17,212 nt of DNA from Pseudomonadota bacterium (GCA_023444705.1 JAEXMB010000072.1:1-17212); one strand, 5' to 3'. Counted from the stretch's first letter, positions 6,472 to 13,724 are shown. The notes: generated from the letters alone by a model not told the origin. Numbers and translations: made by a program.

Positions 6472-8649
6472 ATGGTTTCAGATAAATATGCTTCCGAATT
6501 GAAATTGGCGCTCGATCTTCATCGTGCGGGTGCCATCAAAGAGGCAGCGACGATGTATATCGCCATGCTGGCCAAGGTGCCCCCGAGTTTTGATTTGCAC
6601 CATTATCTTGGCATGGCCTTGATGCAGATGGGGCAGGCCGATCAGGCGCTTGTCCATTTGCGTACGGCGATCGATCTTAATCCGAAATCCGCTGCTGCGC
6701 TATGCAACCTTGCCGTGGCCTATGACCTGCAGGGCAGGAAAGACGAGGCGCTTGCCGCGCTTGACCAGGCCATTGTCGTCAAGCCCGACTTCGCGGAATC
6801 CTGGGTGCGCAAGGCTGCTTTATTGCACATGGCCGGTAGCCTTGATAAAGCTGTCGATGCTTATCAGCAAGCCGTGACGTTGCGTCCGCAGGATGCCGGC
6901 CTTTTCAACAATTACGGCGCGGCATTGCGTGATCTTGGGCGTTTTGACGATGCTCTGAATGCCTTTGATTGCGCGCTGGCGATCAAGCCCGATTATGCGG
7001 CGGTGATGGTTAACCGCGGCAATACTCTGCGCGATATGGGACGCCCGCAGGAGGCGCTTGCAGACTATGAGCGCGTCTTATCGTTGCACCCTGACCACAA
7101 GGAGGCACGCCTCAATAAAGCACGTGCTGAACAAGAAGCGGCAGGGCGTGTCTTGACCGAAGATCTTGTCGCGCAAGTTGGGCCGGGGCCCGGGAAGGTC
7201 GACACTTACGAGCGTAAAGAGGAAAAGAAAGCCGTATTGCAAAGCGAGCTTTTGGAATATGCGCGCAACTTTGCTGCAAACCCCGAGATGGTCAACCGCC
7301 CTGAAATCCGCTTGTTCGTCATGATGAAGCTGAGTGACTGGCATGCTTATGACACTGTTGCGGATATCCAAAAGGCTGTGCGGCAGGGGGCACGCATCGT
7401 GCATCCTTTCCTGCTGGTGGGTATCCCTTGTACCGCGCAGGATCAGATGCTCAGTGCAAAAAAATATGCAGATGAAACAATACCGCCGCAGGAGGCGCTT
7501 TTTAAAGGCGAGACATACAAACACGATAAAATACGTGTGGCCTATCTCAGTAATGACTTTTTTGAACATGCGACGGCTTATTTGATGGCCGGTATGTTTG
7601 AGGCGCACGACCGCACGGCTTTTGAGTGGACCGCGCTTGCATACAACCCGCCGCAAGACAGCGCGATGCGTCGCCGTTTGCAAGGCGCATTTGATCATTT
7701 CATTGATGTCAGCACCATGAGCGATGCCGACGTCGCGCAACTGATCCGCGAGCGGGAAATCGATATTCTGGTTGATCTCAAGGGGTATACATCCCAAAGC
7801 CGCATCGGCATCCTGTCTTACCGGGCGGCACCTGTGCAGATGACATATCTGGGCTTTCCCGGTACGACAGGGGCCCCCTTCGTCGATTATGCGGTCGTTG
7901 ACAGGTATGTGGTTCCTCCCGAGATAGAGCCTTTCTTCACGGAGAAGCTTATCTTTATGCCGGATTGCTATCAGGTAAATGACAATAAACGTGAAATCGC
8001 GCCAAGGCCGACCCGCGAAGCGGTGGGTCTTCCTGCGGAAGGGTTTGTTTTTTGTTCGTTCAACAGCAATTACAAGATCACCCCCGAGATCTTTGACGTT
8101 TGGATGCGCATTCTGCAACGTTCCGAGGGAAGCGTATTGTGGGTTTATAAGGCTGCGGCGGTGGCCGAAGATAATCTGCGCGAAGAAGCCCGCAAGCGCG
8201 GTGTCGATCCGGCCCGCATCGTCTTTGCGCAACATGCGCCGCAAGCCGAACATCTCGCACGCATCGGCTGCGCGGACTTGTTTTTGGATACGTTGCCATG
8301 CAATGCACACACAACAGCGTCTGACGCGTTATGGGCTGGATTGCCGGTGTTGACGGTATCTGGTGAAACTTTCGCTGGACGGGTTGCAGGGAGCATTCTT
8401 CATGCAGCGGGCCTTGCGGAACTGATCGCTCCTGACCTAAATGCTTATGAAGACATGGCCGTCGATTTTGCGCGATCACCGCAAAGACTTGCGGCAATAC
8501 GGGAGAAGCTGGCGGCGGCACGCGATCGCATGCCGTTGTTTGATACCATAGGATTTACCCGTCATATCGAAAGCGCCTATCGGCAAGCGCATGCGCGCCA
8601 CCAAGCGGGCTTGCCTGCGCAAAATATTGACGTCGGGACCCCGGATTAA
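6472..8649 (+). CDS. TPR-repeat O-linked GlcNAc transferase-like glycosyltransferase (GT41)
   Basis: A 725-aa protein built like eukaryotic OGT. Residues about 8-215 are roughly six tetratricopeptide repeats (for example AALCNLAVAYDLQGRKDEAL and NYGAALRDLGRFDDALNAF), a protein-binding scaffold. A linker follows. Residues about 350-720 form the GT41 catalytic region. By comparison with human OGT, H366 (SNDFFEH) matches H498, K535 (NYKITPEIF) matches K842, and N611-A-H-T-T-A-S-D618 matches the UDP-binding segment H920-T-T with D925. All key positions are present, so it should be active, probably moving a sugar from a UDP donor onto Ser/Thr of target proteins in the cytoplasm. Donor and target cannot be read from sequence. 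GGGGA lies 8 nt before the ATG. It has its own promoter and converges on the ExoD-family gene with a 9-nt gap. No signal peptide. Confidence 0.92.
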   Translation: MVSDKYASELKLALDLHRAGAIKEAATMYIAMLAKVPPSFDLHHYLGMALMQMGQADQALVHLRTAIDLNPKSAAALCNLAVAYDLQGRKDEALAALDQAIVVKPDFAESWVRKAALLHMAGSLDKAVDAYQQAVTLRPQDAGLFNNYGAALRDLGRFDDALNAFDCALAIKPDYAAVMVNRGNTLRDMGRPQEALADYERVLSLHPDHKEARLNKARAEQEAAGRVLTEDLVAQVGPGPGKVDTYERKEEKKAVLQSELLEYARNFAANPEMVNRPEIRLFVMMKLSDWHAYDTVADIQKAVRQGARIVHPFLLVGIPCTAQDQMLSAKKYADETIPPQEALFKGETYKHDKIRVAYLSNDFFEHATAYLMAGMFEAHDRTAFEWTALAYNPPQDSAMRRRLQGAFDHFIDVSTMSDADVAQLIREREIDILVDLKGYTSQSRIGILSYRAAPVQMTYLGFPGTTGAPFVDYAVVDRYVVPPEIEPFFTEKLIFMPDCYQVNDNKREIAPRPTREAVGLPAEGFVFCSFNSNYKITPEIFDVWMRILQRSEGSVLWVYKAAAVAEDNLREEARKRGVDPARIVFAQHAPQAEHLARIGCADLFLDTLPCNAHTTASDALWAGLPVLTVSGETFAGRVAGSILHAAGLAELIAPDLNAYEDMAVDFARSPQRLAAIREKLAAARDRMPLFDTIGFTRHIESAYRQAHARHQAGLPAQNIDVGTPD

Positions 8650-8657
8650 GTTGCACC

Positions 8658-8675
8658 TTTATACAAGCGTATAAA
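8658..8675. repeat. Small hairpin at the GT41/exoD convergent junction
   Basis: TTTATAC (8658-8664) and GTATAAA (8669-8675) around AAGC, overlapping the stop codon of the ExoD-family gene. The stem is AT-rich and has no following T-run, so a terminator role is doubtful. Confidence 0.3.
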
Positions 8676-9237
8676 CCGCACCAGCAACGCAGGTCAGCAG
8701 GACCAGTCCCAGCATGATGATCAGCCCGTCGCGCAATGTCATGCCAAAGGCAAAGCATAACGTCGGTAGCGCCAGCAGTGCAGGCACATAGGGGATCACC
8801 CCGATGCCGATGCTGAGCAGTGATGTCACCATGATGAGCGCGGCGATGCACCGTTGCGCCGTGCGGCCTGTCAGGGCGGTAAAGCGCTGGCGCGACCATT
8901 TGTCAATTTTGCGCAAGGCTGGCCGTGCCTTTTGCATGGCCTTGCTGACCTTTGGCGCGCTGATTTTCAATCGTGTCAGCCACTGCGGCAACCACGGCGT
9001 GCGACGGCCAAAGGCAAGCTGGGCTGCCATCAATGCCATGATGATGTTGCACACATCAGGCACGCCTGGAATGGCACCGGTTGGCAGAATGATGACCAGT
9101 GCCGGCACCATCAGCATAGGGCCAAAGCCCGAGGTCTCGACTTCGTCGACAATTGCCTCGACGGGGATTTTGCGCTGATCTTCGGCCTTGGTGCCGATTT
9201 TTCTGCTGATCCCGTCCAATGTCTTGCGCGTAGTCAT
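8659..9237 (-). CDS. ExoD-family integral membrane protein
   Basis: 192 aa. The family (Pfam ExoD) is named for Rhizobium exoD, linked to exopolysaccharide production and alkaline tolerance; the biochemical activity is not established. Hallmarks seen: GFGPMLMVPALVIILPTG followed by IPGVPD (about residues 38-61), and RPALRKIDKWSRQRF (about residues 105-119). Hydrophobic segments at about 40-57, 61-77, 132-150 and 155-190 make an inner-membrane protein with a basic cytosolic loop in the middle. ATG 9237 is chosen because AAGGGA lies 5 nt upstream; a TTG at 9255 is in frame but weaker. An EcfG-type promoter lies about 40 nt upstream, so stress induction is expected. It is divergent from the glycine-zipper gene. 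I give no symbol because family members are often not orthologues of exoD. Confidence 0.88.
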   Translation of the reverse strand: MTTRKTLDGISRKIGTKAEDQRKIPVEAIVDEVETSGFGPMLMVPALVIILPTGAIPGVPDVCNIIMALMAAQLAFGRRTPWLPQWLTRLKISAPKVSKAMQKARPALRKIDKWSRQRFTALTGRTAQRCIAALIMVTSLLSIGIGVIPYVPALLALPTLCFAFGMTLRDGLIIMLGLVLLTCVAGAVYTLV

Positions 9238-9277
9238 GGTTGTCCCTTGTATCAATGAAAACAGCCTCTTAATGACT

Positions 9278-9302
9278 AACGCACGGGCGGCACTCCTGTT
9301 CC
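9278..9302 (-). promoter_or_regulatory. EcfG (general stress sigma factor) promoter of the ExoD-family gene
   Basis: Minus strand GGAAC (9302-9298), exactly 16 bp, CGTT (9281-9278). This is the established consensus (GGAAC-N16/17-CGTT) of EcfG-type sigma factors in alphaproteobacteria, with every consensus base matched. Predicted leader is about 33 nt to ATG 9237. Confidence 0.75.
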
Positions 9303-9314
9303 GGCGCTCATGGG

Positions 9315-9340
9315 GGAACCCAAAGCGTGGGGTGATTGTT
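9315..9340 (+). promoter_or_regulatory. Possible divergent EcfG promoter for the glycine-zipper gene
   Basis: GGAAC (9315-9319), 17 bp, TGTT (9337-9340): one mismatch in the -10 (consensus CGTT). The distance to the start codon at 9381 resembles that of the two perfect sites in this window. Confidence 0.35.
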
Positions 9341-9380
9341 TGTTGCGTACAACGTTTTAATCGCCAAGGGAGACATCACC

Positions 9381-9707
9381 ATGAAAAAGCAAACAATGAT
9401 CATGACCGTTGCGGCTGTATTGCTGGTGACGGCAACGGCAGGTGCCACCGCATATTATGTGGACCAGCAAAAGGATGAAAAACCTGCGGTGACTCAGGCC
9501 CGCGCCCAAGCGCCAGCGCAACAGCGTGTAGCAGGTTGCAATGATGGCAATATTGCCGGCAAGGCTGTCGGTGGCGTGGCTGGCGGCGTCCTCGCTTCCA
9601 ACCTTGGCAAGGGTAATGGCAAGACTGCTGCGACCATTGGCGGTACGCTGGGCGGTGCTTACATCGGTGGCGAGACCATTCCGCTGAATAACGTGACCTG
9701 CCCTTAA
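9381..9707 (+). CDS. Glycine-zipper (2TM-type) small envelope protein
   Basis: 108 aa. An N-terminal signal or anchor (MKKQTMIMTVAAVLLVTA) is followed by an Ala/Gln-rich linker and a glycine-zipper region at about residues 57-96 (AGKAVGGVAGGV, then ATIGGTLGGAYIGG). This pattern is shared with Rickettsia 17-kDa surface-antigen-like proteins and other small outer-envelope proteins. The two cysteines (C53, C107) bracket the zipper and could form a disulfide in the periplasm; there is no lipobox. The ATG at 9381 follows GGGAG at about 8-nt spacing; the longer frame from 9336 has no such signal. Function is unknown; envelope integrity or stress is an inference helped by the possible EcfG promoter. 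A strong hairpin follows the gene. Confidence 0.8.
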   Translation: MKKQTMIMTVAAVLLVTATAGATAYYVDQQKDEKPAVTQARAQAPAQQRVAGCNDGNIAGKAVGGVAGGVLASNLGKGNGKTAATIGGTLGGAYIGGETIPLNNVTCP

Positions 9708-9768
9708 CCTTGATTATTTTGCGTAATATGGCGGCCTGATTTTGATTTTGGGGAGCTTGTTACGTGCT

Positions 9769-9800
9769 AATATGCCCCGCCCGCAACGGCGGGGCATATT
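9769..9800 (+). terminator. 13-bp perfect hairpin: terminator of the glycine-zipper gene or leader element of the antiporter
   Basis: AATATGCCCCGCC (9769-9781) and GGCGGGGCATATT (9788-9800) pair perfectly around CGCAAC. The tail (TATTG) has few Ts, so termination strength is uncertain. The hairpin ends 28 nt before the antiporter ATG, and a TGC-TAATAT extended -10 (9765-9773) overlaps its left arm. An operator or attenuator is therefore the alternative. Confidence 0.55.
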
Positions 9801-9828
9801 TATTGGCGATACACGCGACGGAGCAAAG

Positions 9829-11619
9829 ATGCACGATCTGGCCATACAATTGATGATTATCGGGCTTGCCGGTTTTGCGGCCCAATGGGCTGCGTGGAAA
9901 TTCCACCTGCCGGCCATCGTTTTTCTTTTGCTGACGGGGTTCGTGTTCGGACCTGTGTTCGGTCTGTTGACGCCCGATGAAATGTTTGGTGATTTTCTGC
10001 GGCCCGCGATCGGGGTTGCGGTGGCGGTGATCCTGTTCGAGGCCAGCCTGAACCTCGACTTCCGCGAAATCCGCGAGGTCAAGCGCGCCGTCAACCACAT
10101 CGTGCTGATCGGCGCACCTCTGGGGTGGGTGCTGATCAGTCTCGGCGCCCATTATATCGGCGGCCTGTCATGGCCGACAGCCGTGACTTTTGGCGGCTTG
10201 CTGGTCGTCACGGGCCCTACGGTCATCATCCCGCTGTTGCGCACGGCGCGCCTGAACCACCGTGTCAATTCCATCCTGAAGTGGGAGGGGATCATCAATG
10301 ACCCGATCGGTGTTTTATTCTCGGTTGTGGCGCTGGAGTATTTCATTGTCAGCCAAAGCGCGCAAAGCGTAACGGCGGGTTTTTATGTGCATTTCACCTT
10401 TGCGCTGGCGGCTGTTTCGGCGGTTAGCTACATGATCGGCATCGGCATCAACCGCCTGTTCCAGTCGGGCATCGTGCCGGAATATCTGAAATCCTATTTC
10501 ATGCTGATCGTGGTGATTTCGCTGTTTACGGTCAGCAATATGGTGATCGAGGAACTGGGGCTGATCGCCGTGACGGTGCTTGGTGTGACGCTGGCTAACA
10601 TCAAGGTGTCAAGCCTTGACGATATCCGCCGTTTCAAGGAAGTGGTGACCCTGTTGCTGGTATCGGGCGTGTTCATTGTTCTGACGGCTGACCTGGACCC
10701 GCGCGTGTTGCTGGCGATTGATTTCCGCGGTGTGCTGTTCATCGTCTTTTTGCTGCTGGTCCTGCGTCCGATTGCGGTATTTGTTTCCAGCATCGGCACG
10801 TCGATGACGCTGAAGGAAACGATTTTTGTCAGCTTGATCGCGCCGCGCGGGGTGGTCTGTGCGGCTGTGGCCGCCATCATGGGGCCGCAACTGGTCAATG
10901 CCGGTTTTGCCGATGGGGAAAAGCTGTTGCCGCTGGCTTTTGCCATCGTTGTTATTACTGTTCTGGTCGACAGTTTCTTTATCAAGCGGCTGGCGAAATA
11001 CCTGTCGCTGTCGGCGGAAAAGAGCAACGGTCTTATTATCGTCGGCGGCTCTGCCTGGGCGACGGAGCTTGGGTTGTTGCTGAAATCCAAGGATATCGAT
11101 GTGCTGATCGCAGACCGTAACTGGCACGGTTTGCGCGAAGCACGCCAAGGGGGGCTGACCACTTTCTACGGCGAAATTCTGTCAGAGGATGCTGAATTTT
11201 CGATCGACTTCGCCCGCTATACCAATATCCTCGCCGCCACAGAAGATCCCGTATATAACGCGCTTGTCTGCAACTCCTTCGTGCATGAGCTGGGCCGCGA
11301 AAACGTTTGGCAGCTGTCCGAACCCAAAGACGTGAGCAGCAAAAAAGCCGTTGCGACGTCGTTGCAGGGCAGGGCCTTTGTCTCCGAAGATCTGACACTC
11401 GAAGCTTTGCAGGAGCGCTTTGCCGCCGGTGCGCGCTTCAAGGCGACGCGCGTGGGTGGGGATATCGCCAGCGAAGATGCTTTGCTGTCTGGCGGTAGCG
11501 ATGTCAAAATCGGCGTCGTGCAAAATGGCCAGTTGCGCTTTAACTCCGTCAAGCATAACGTGCCCGCCAAGGAAGACGACGTCTTGCTGGTGCTGACACA
11601 GGCCAAAACAGCGGAATAA
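9829..11619 (+). CDS. CPA-type Na+(K+)/H+ antiporter with C-terminal Rossmann (RCK/TrkA-N-like) domain
   Basis: 596 aa. Residues about 5-395 are a run of some 12 hydrophobic segments of the Na+/H+ exchanger family in the inner membrane. The family's ion-binding pair is visible as N157-D158-P159 (IINDPIGVLF), as in NhaP-like CPA1 exchangers, after T128-G-P-T131 on the paired helix. From about residue 399 the chain becomes soluble with a nucleotide-binding-like start (GLIIVGGSAWATELG, 401-415) and a TrkA/RCK-like pattern, then a probable C-terminal sensory subdomain ending DDVLLVLTQA. Such domains usually gate transport in response to NAD(H) or ligands. ATG 9829 is chosen because GGAG lies 5-6 nt upstream. 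It exchanges monovalent cations for protons; the ion is not determinable here. The GT9 gene follows after 14 nt, likely co-transcribed. Confidence 0.88.
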   Translation: MHDLAIQLMIIGLAGFAAQWAAWKFHLPAIVFLLLTGFVFGPVFGLLTPDEMFGDFLRPAIGVAVAVILFEASLNLDFREIREVKRAVNHIVLIGAPLGWVLISLGAHYIGGLSWPTAVTFGGLLVVTGPTVIIPLLRTARLNHRVNSILKWEGIINDPIGVLFSVVALEYFIVSQSAQSVTAGFYVHFTFALAAVSAVSYMIGIGINRLFQSGIVPEYLKSYFMLIVVISLFTVSNMVIEELGLIAVTVLGVTLANIKVSSLDDIRRFKEVVTLLLVSGVFIVLTADLDPRVLLAIDFRGVLFIVFLLLVLRPIAVFVSSIGTSMTLKETIFVSLIAPRGVVCAAVAAIMGPQLVNAGFADGEKLLPLAFAIVVITVLVDSFFIKRLAKYLSLSAEKSNGLIIVGGSAWATELGLLLKSKDIDVLIADRNWHGLREARQGGLTTFYGEILSEDAEFSIDFARYTNILAATEDPVYNALVCNSFVHELGRENVWQLSEPKDVSSKKAVATSLQGRAFVSEDLTLEALQERFAAGARFKATRVGGDIASEDALLSGGSDVKIGVVQNGQLRFNSVKHNVPAKEDDVLLVLTQAKTAE

Positions 11620-11633
11620 GCGACAGGCAGCAG

Positions 11634-12596
11634 ATGAAAGTTCTTTTCCTGACACATACCCGCCTTGGCGATGCCGTGCTGTCGACAGGGGTGGTCAATC
11701 ACTACATGCAGAATTTTCCGCAGGCGCGCCTGACGGTCGTATGCAGTCCACTGGTTGAAAGTCTTTTTGCCGCCATGCCGAATGTGGAACGCGTGATTGC
11801 CGTGCGCAAACGCTCGTACTCCCGTCACTGGTGGGATGTGTGGCGTGCGGTGGCGGCGACACGTTGGGACGAGGTGGTTGACCTGAGAAACAGCGCGGTA
11901 TCGCGCTTGATCCGTGCAGGCAAACGTCATATCTGGTCGCCGCAACCTGATACGTTGCATAAAGTCGTGCAGATTGCCAACGTAATCGGCGTGACACCGC
12001 CACCCGCACCGCGCCTGTGGTTTGATGAGCAGACGCAAAATCGTGTGCATGCGTTTATTCAGGGGATTGGCGCGCCGCGCATCGTGATTGCGCCTGTGGC
12101 GAACTGGCCGGGCAAGACGTGGCCGACTGAAAGCTATATCGAGTTGATCGCGCGTCTTGACGCCGATGGCATGGCAGAGGCAGCGAGGCTGAATTTCATC
12201 ATCATGGCAGGGCCGGGCGAGGAAGCTGTCGCTGAAAAAGTGCTGGCGGCATGTCCGCCGGAACGCGGGTTTTCTGCGATCGCCAGGTTCTCTCCGCTTG
12301 AGGCTGCCTGCGTTATTTCACAGTGTGAGGCTTTTATCGGCAACGATTCAGGCCTGATGCATTGCGCGGCGGCGACGGGCGTGCCAACGCTTGGCCTGTT
12401 CGGGCCGAGCAACCGCGATGTCTATGCGCCGTGGGGCGACAATGCCCGCATGGTCGAAACGCCTGAAAGCTTCCGCGATTTTCTGGCGCGGCCGGATTAT
12501 TCGCCGTATTTGCAAACATCGCTCATGGGTTCATTGAGCGTCGATACTGTGCATGACGCTTTCAGTGCGATGATGAAAAAGGGATTGGCGGCTTAG
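11634..12596 (+). CDS. Glycosyltransferase family 9 (heptosyltransferase-like)
   Basis: 320 aa, GT-B fold, cytoplasmic face of the inner membrane. It begins MKVLFLTHTRLGDAVLSTGV, where R10-L-G-D13 matches the catalytic Asp loop of WaaC-type heptosyltransferases. The C-terminal donor site is G236-N-D-S-G240 followed by LMHCAAATGVPTLGLFGPSN, the family signature. It probably adds heptose or another sugar to lipopolysaccharide core or a related glycan; the acceptor cannot be told. The ribosome-binding site is weak (AGGCAG). It lies 14 nt behind the antiporter gene, and its TAG overlaps the stop of the convergent 217-aa gene by 4 nt. No other LPS-core gene is adjacent, so its exact role is open. 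Confidence 0.9.
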   Translation: MKVLFLTHTRLGDAVLSTGVVNHYMQNFPQARLTVVCSPLVESLFAAMPNVERVIAVRKRSYSRHWWDVWRAVAATRWDEVVDLRNSAVSRLIRAGKRHIWSPQPDTLHKVVQIANVIGVTPPPAPRLWFDEQTQNRVHAFIQGIGAPRIVIAPVANWPGKTWPTESYIELIARLDADGMAEAARLNFIIMAGPGEEAVAEKVLAACPPERGFSAIARFSPLEAACVISQCEAFIGNDSGLMHCAAATGVPTLGLFGPSNRDVYAPWGDNARMVETPESFRDFLARPDYSPYLQTSLMGSLSVDTVHDAFSAMMKKGLAA

Positions 12597-13246
12597 GCTG
12601 TGACGTCGACGGTGTTGCCGGTGCTGGATGACGTGCCGGAAATACTGCCGTCATCGCCACCCTCGACGGGTTCGCTGGCGGCGGGGGCCGTGCTTCCTGC
12701 GGGCGGGAAGTCGGCCAGCAAGCTGCGCATACTATCCATGCGGCGGTTGGCCTGATACATATTGATGTCAAAGCGCGTACCGGCGGCGGCACTGCGGCCG
12801 TTGATCGTCGTATACATCGTCGTCAGCTTGCGCAGGATGTAGCTGGCGTTTTCCTTGAACTTGGCGTCTTCGGCGGGCGTGCGCGTGGCGGAGCTTTTAT
12901 ACTCGTTGATTGCGGTTTCGAGATCCTTGCTCATCGTATTGATGGCGGCGCGGAAGGCGGTCAGATTTTCGCTGTCCAGACGGTTGTAATAGAGTTCCTG
13001 CGTTGCGGTGCGCAGATAGTTCAGGCGAGTCAGGCCGACCTGCTTATTGATGCTGTCCGCATCGGCACCTGAATTCTTGATCTGGTTGATCTGGATGGTA
13101 TTTGAGGTGAGGCGGGATTTCAGCTTTTTCTCGCTGTCTTCATCACCAACGGCGCGCGCAACGTTCGAGAAGCCGGTGTTGAATACACCGGCAATCTTGA
13201 ATCTATAGCTCGCCTGAAAGGACGAGAAAGAGAACGTGGTTGCCAT
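12593..13246 (-). CDS. Hypothetical protein, 217 aa, Ser/Thr/Gly-rich tail, CtrA-box promoter
   Basis: I do not recognise the family. Residues about 1-30 are Phe/Ser-rich (MATTFSFSSFQASYRFKIAG), without a classical signal peptide. Residues about 35-175 are polar and strongly helical with heptad-like spacing (KKLKSRLTSNTIQINQIKN, AINTMSKDLETAINEYKSS), suggesting a coiled coil. Residues 178-217 form a low-complexity Ser/Thr/Gly/Ala acidic tail lacking Lys and Arg. This layout resembles export substrates or structural filament-associated proteins, but that is inference. The ribosome-binding site is poor (AGG abuts the ATG). Upstream, a full CtrA box overlaps the -35, which suggests cell-cycle or motility control. 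The stop codon overlaps the convergent GT9 gene by 4 nt. Confidence 0.75.
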   Translation of the reverse strand: MATTFSFSSFQASYRFKIAGVFNTGFSNVARAVGDEDSEKKLKSRLTSNTIQINQIKNSGADADSINKQVGLTRLNYLRTATQELYYNRLDSENLTAFRAAINTMSKDLETAINEYKSSATRTPAEDAKFKENASYILRKLTTMYTTINGRSAAAGTRFDINMYQANRRMDSMRSLLADFPPAGSTAPAASEPVEGGDDGSISGTSSSTGNTVDVTA

Positions 13247-13276
13247 CCTGAGCGTTTGTCCTCAACGCAGTGTTAA

Positions 13277-13291
13277 ATGGAATACTTCCAT
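13277..13291. repeat. 15-bp palindrome in the 217-aa gene leader
   Basis: ATGGAA-TAC-TTCCAT is a perfect 6-bp inverted repeat about 31 nt upstream of the start codon, just downstream of the putative -10. It could be a second operator or an mRNA hairpin. Confidence 0.4.
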
Positions 13292-13328
13292 CTTACAGGA
13301 TAACCGCAAAGTCTTAATATTTTGTTAA
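13290..13328 (-). promoter_or_regulatory. CtrA box and associated promoter for the 217-aa gene
   Basis: TTAA (13314-13317), 7 nt, TTAA (13325-13328) matches the CtrA consensus TTAA-N7-TTAA. On the minus strand the box overlaps a -35 position (13318-13313), with a TAAGAT -10 (13295-13290) after 17 bp. CtrA-activated promoters in Caulobacter and relatives have this arrangement. Predicted leader about 38-40 nt. Confidence 0.5.
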
Positions 13329-13332
13329 GGAA

Positions 13333-13710
13333 TTAGACCCAGTGATTGATCGCCAGCAGATGCGACAGATCGCCTTTGGCAATGCGGCGGCGCTGAACAG
13401 GGCATGCACCAGCCGCCGCACCTGCAATACCGCCTGAAGACCCGCCGGAGCCATGAGCGCACAATCCCGCACCGCTGAGCGCACCGGATGCACCCGGCTG
13501 GTCGCGCAGGCGCGACATTAGCTCGGTAAATCGCTCGAATTTGGCGGGGCTGATGAGGGGGCCGCGCGCGCCATATTCATTGGCCAATAGGCGCAGTTCG
13601 GTGATTTCGGGATTTTCGCGGGGCAGGCCCTGCAAAGGTGCTGAAGCTGCGAAGCTGAAAAGGACCGCAAGCTTCAGTCTGCGGCTGTTGCGGATGCTGT
13701 CAAATAGCAT
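13333..13710 (-). CDS. Small exported protein downstream of mnmA, 125 aa
   Basis: Unknown function. ATG 13710 follows AAGGA at 8-nt spacing and lies 14 nt after the mnmA stop, so it is probably co-transcribed with mnmA. The N-terminus looks like a Sec signal: basic NSRRLK, hydrophobic LAVLFSFAASA, with likely cleavage near residue 24 (ASA-PLQ). The mature chain has a helical part (about residues 33-70, ITELRLLANEYG and FERFTELMSRLRD), a glycine/alanine/serine-rich stretch (73-102) bracketed by C84 and C103, and a basic end. The two cysteines could form a disulfide in the periplasm. The frame also runs upstream into mnmA, but that extension has no ribosome-binding site and would destroy the signal peptide. 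Confidence 0.65.
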   Translation of the reverse strand: MLFDSIRNSRRLKLAVLFSFAASAPLQGLPRENPEITELRLLANEYGARGPLISPAKFERFTELMSRLRDQPGASGALSGAGLCAHGSGGSSGGIAGAAAGACPVQRRRIAKGDLSHLLAINHWV

Positions 13711-13724
13711 AGAAGTCGTCCTTG

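Noticed and set aside
7078..8310. Open minus-strand frame of 410 codons inside the TPR-GT41 gene
   Set aside because: Cys/His/Arg-rich shadow of a well-supported GT41 catalytic domain, with no start signal.
12593..13246. Flagellin or hook-associated protein, and a functional link to the TPR-GT41 enzyme as a flagellin glycosyltransferase
   Set aside because: No flagellin N- or C-terminal signature is present, and the genes are 4 kb apart with unrelated promoters.
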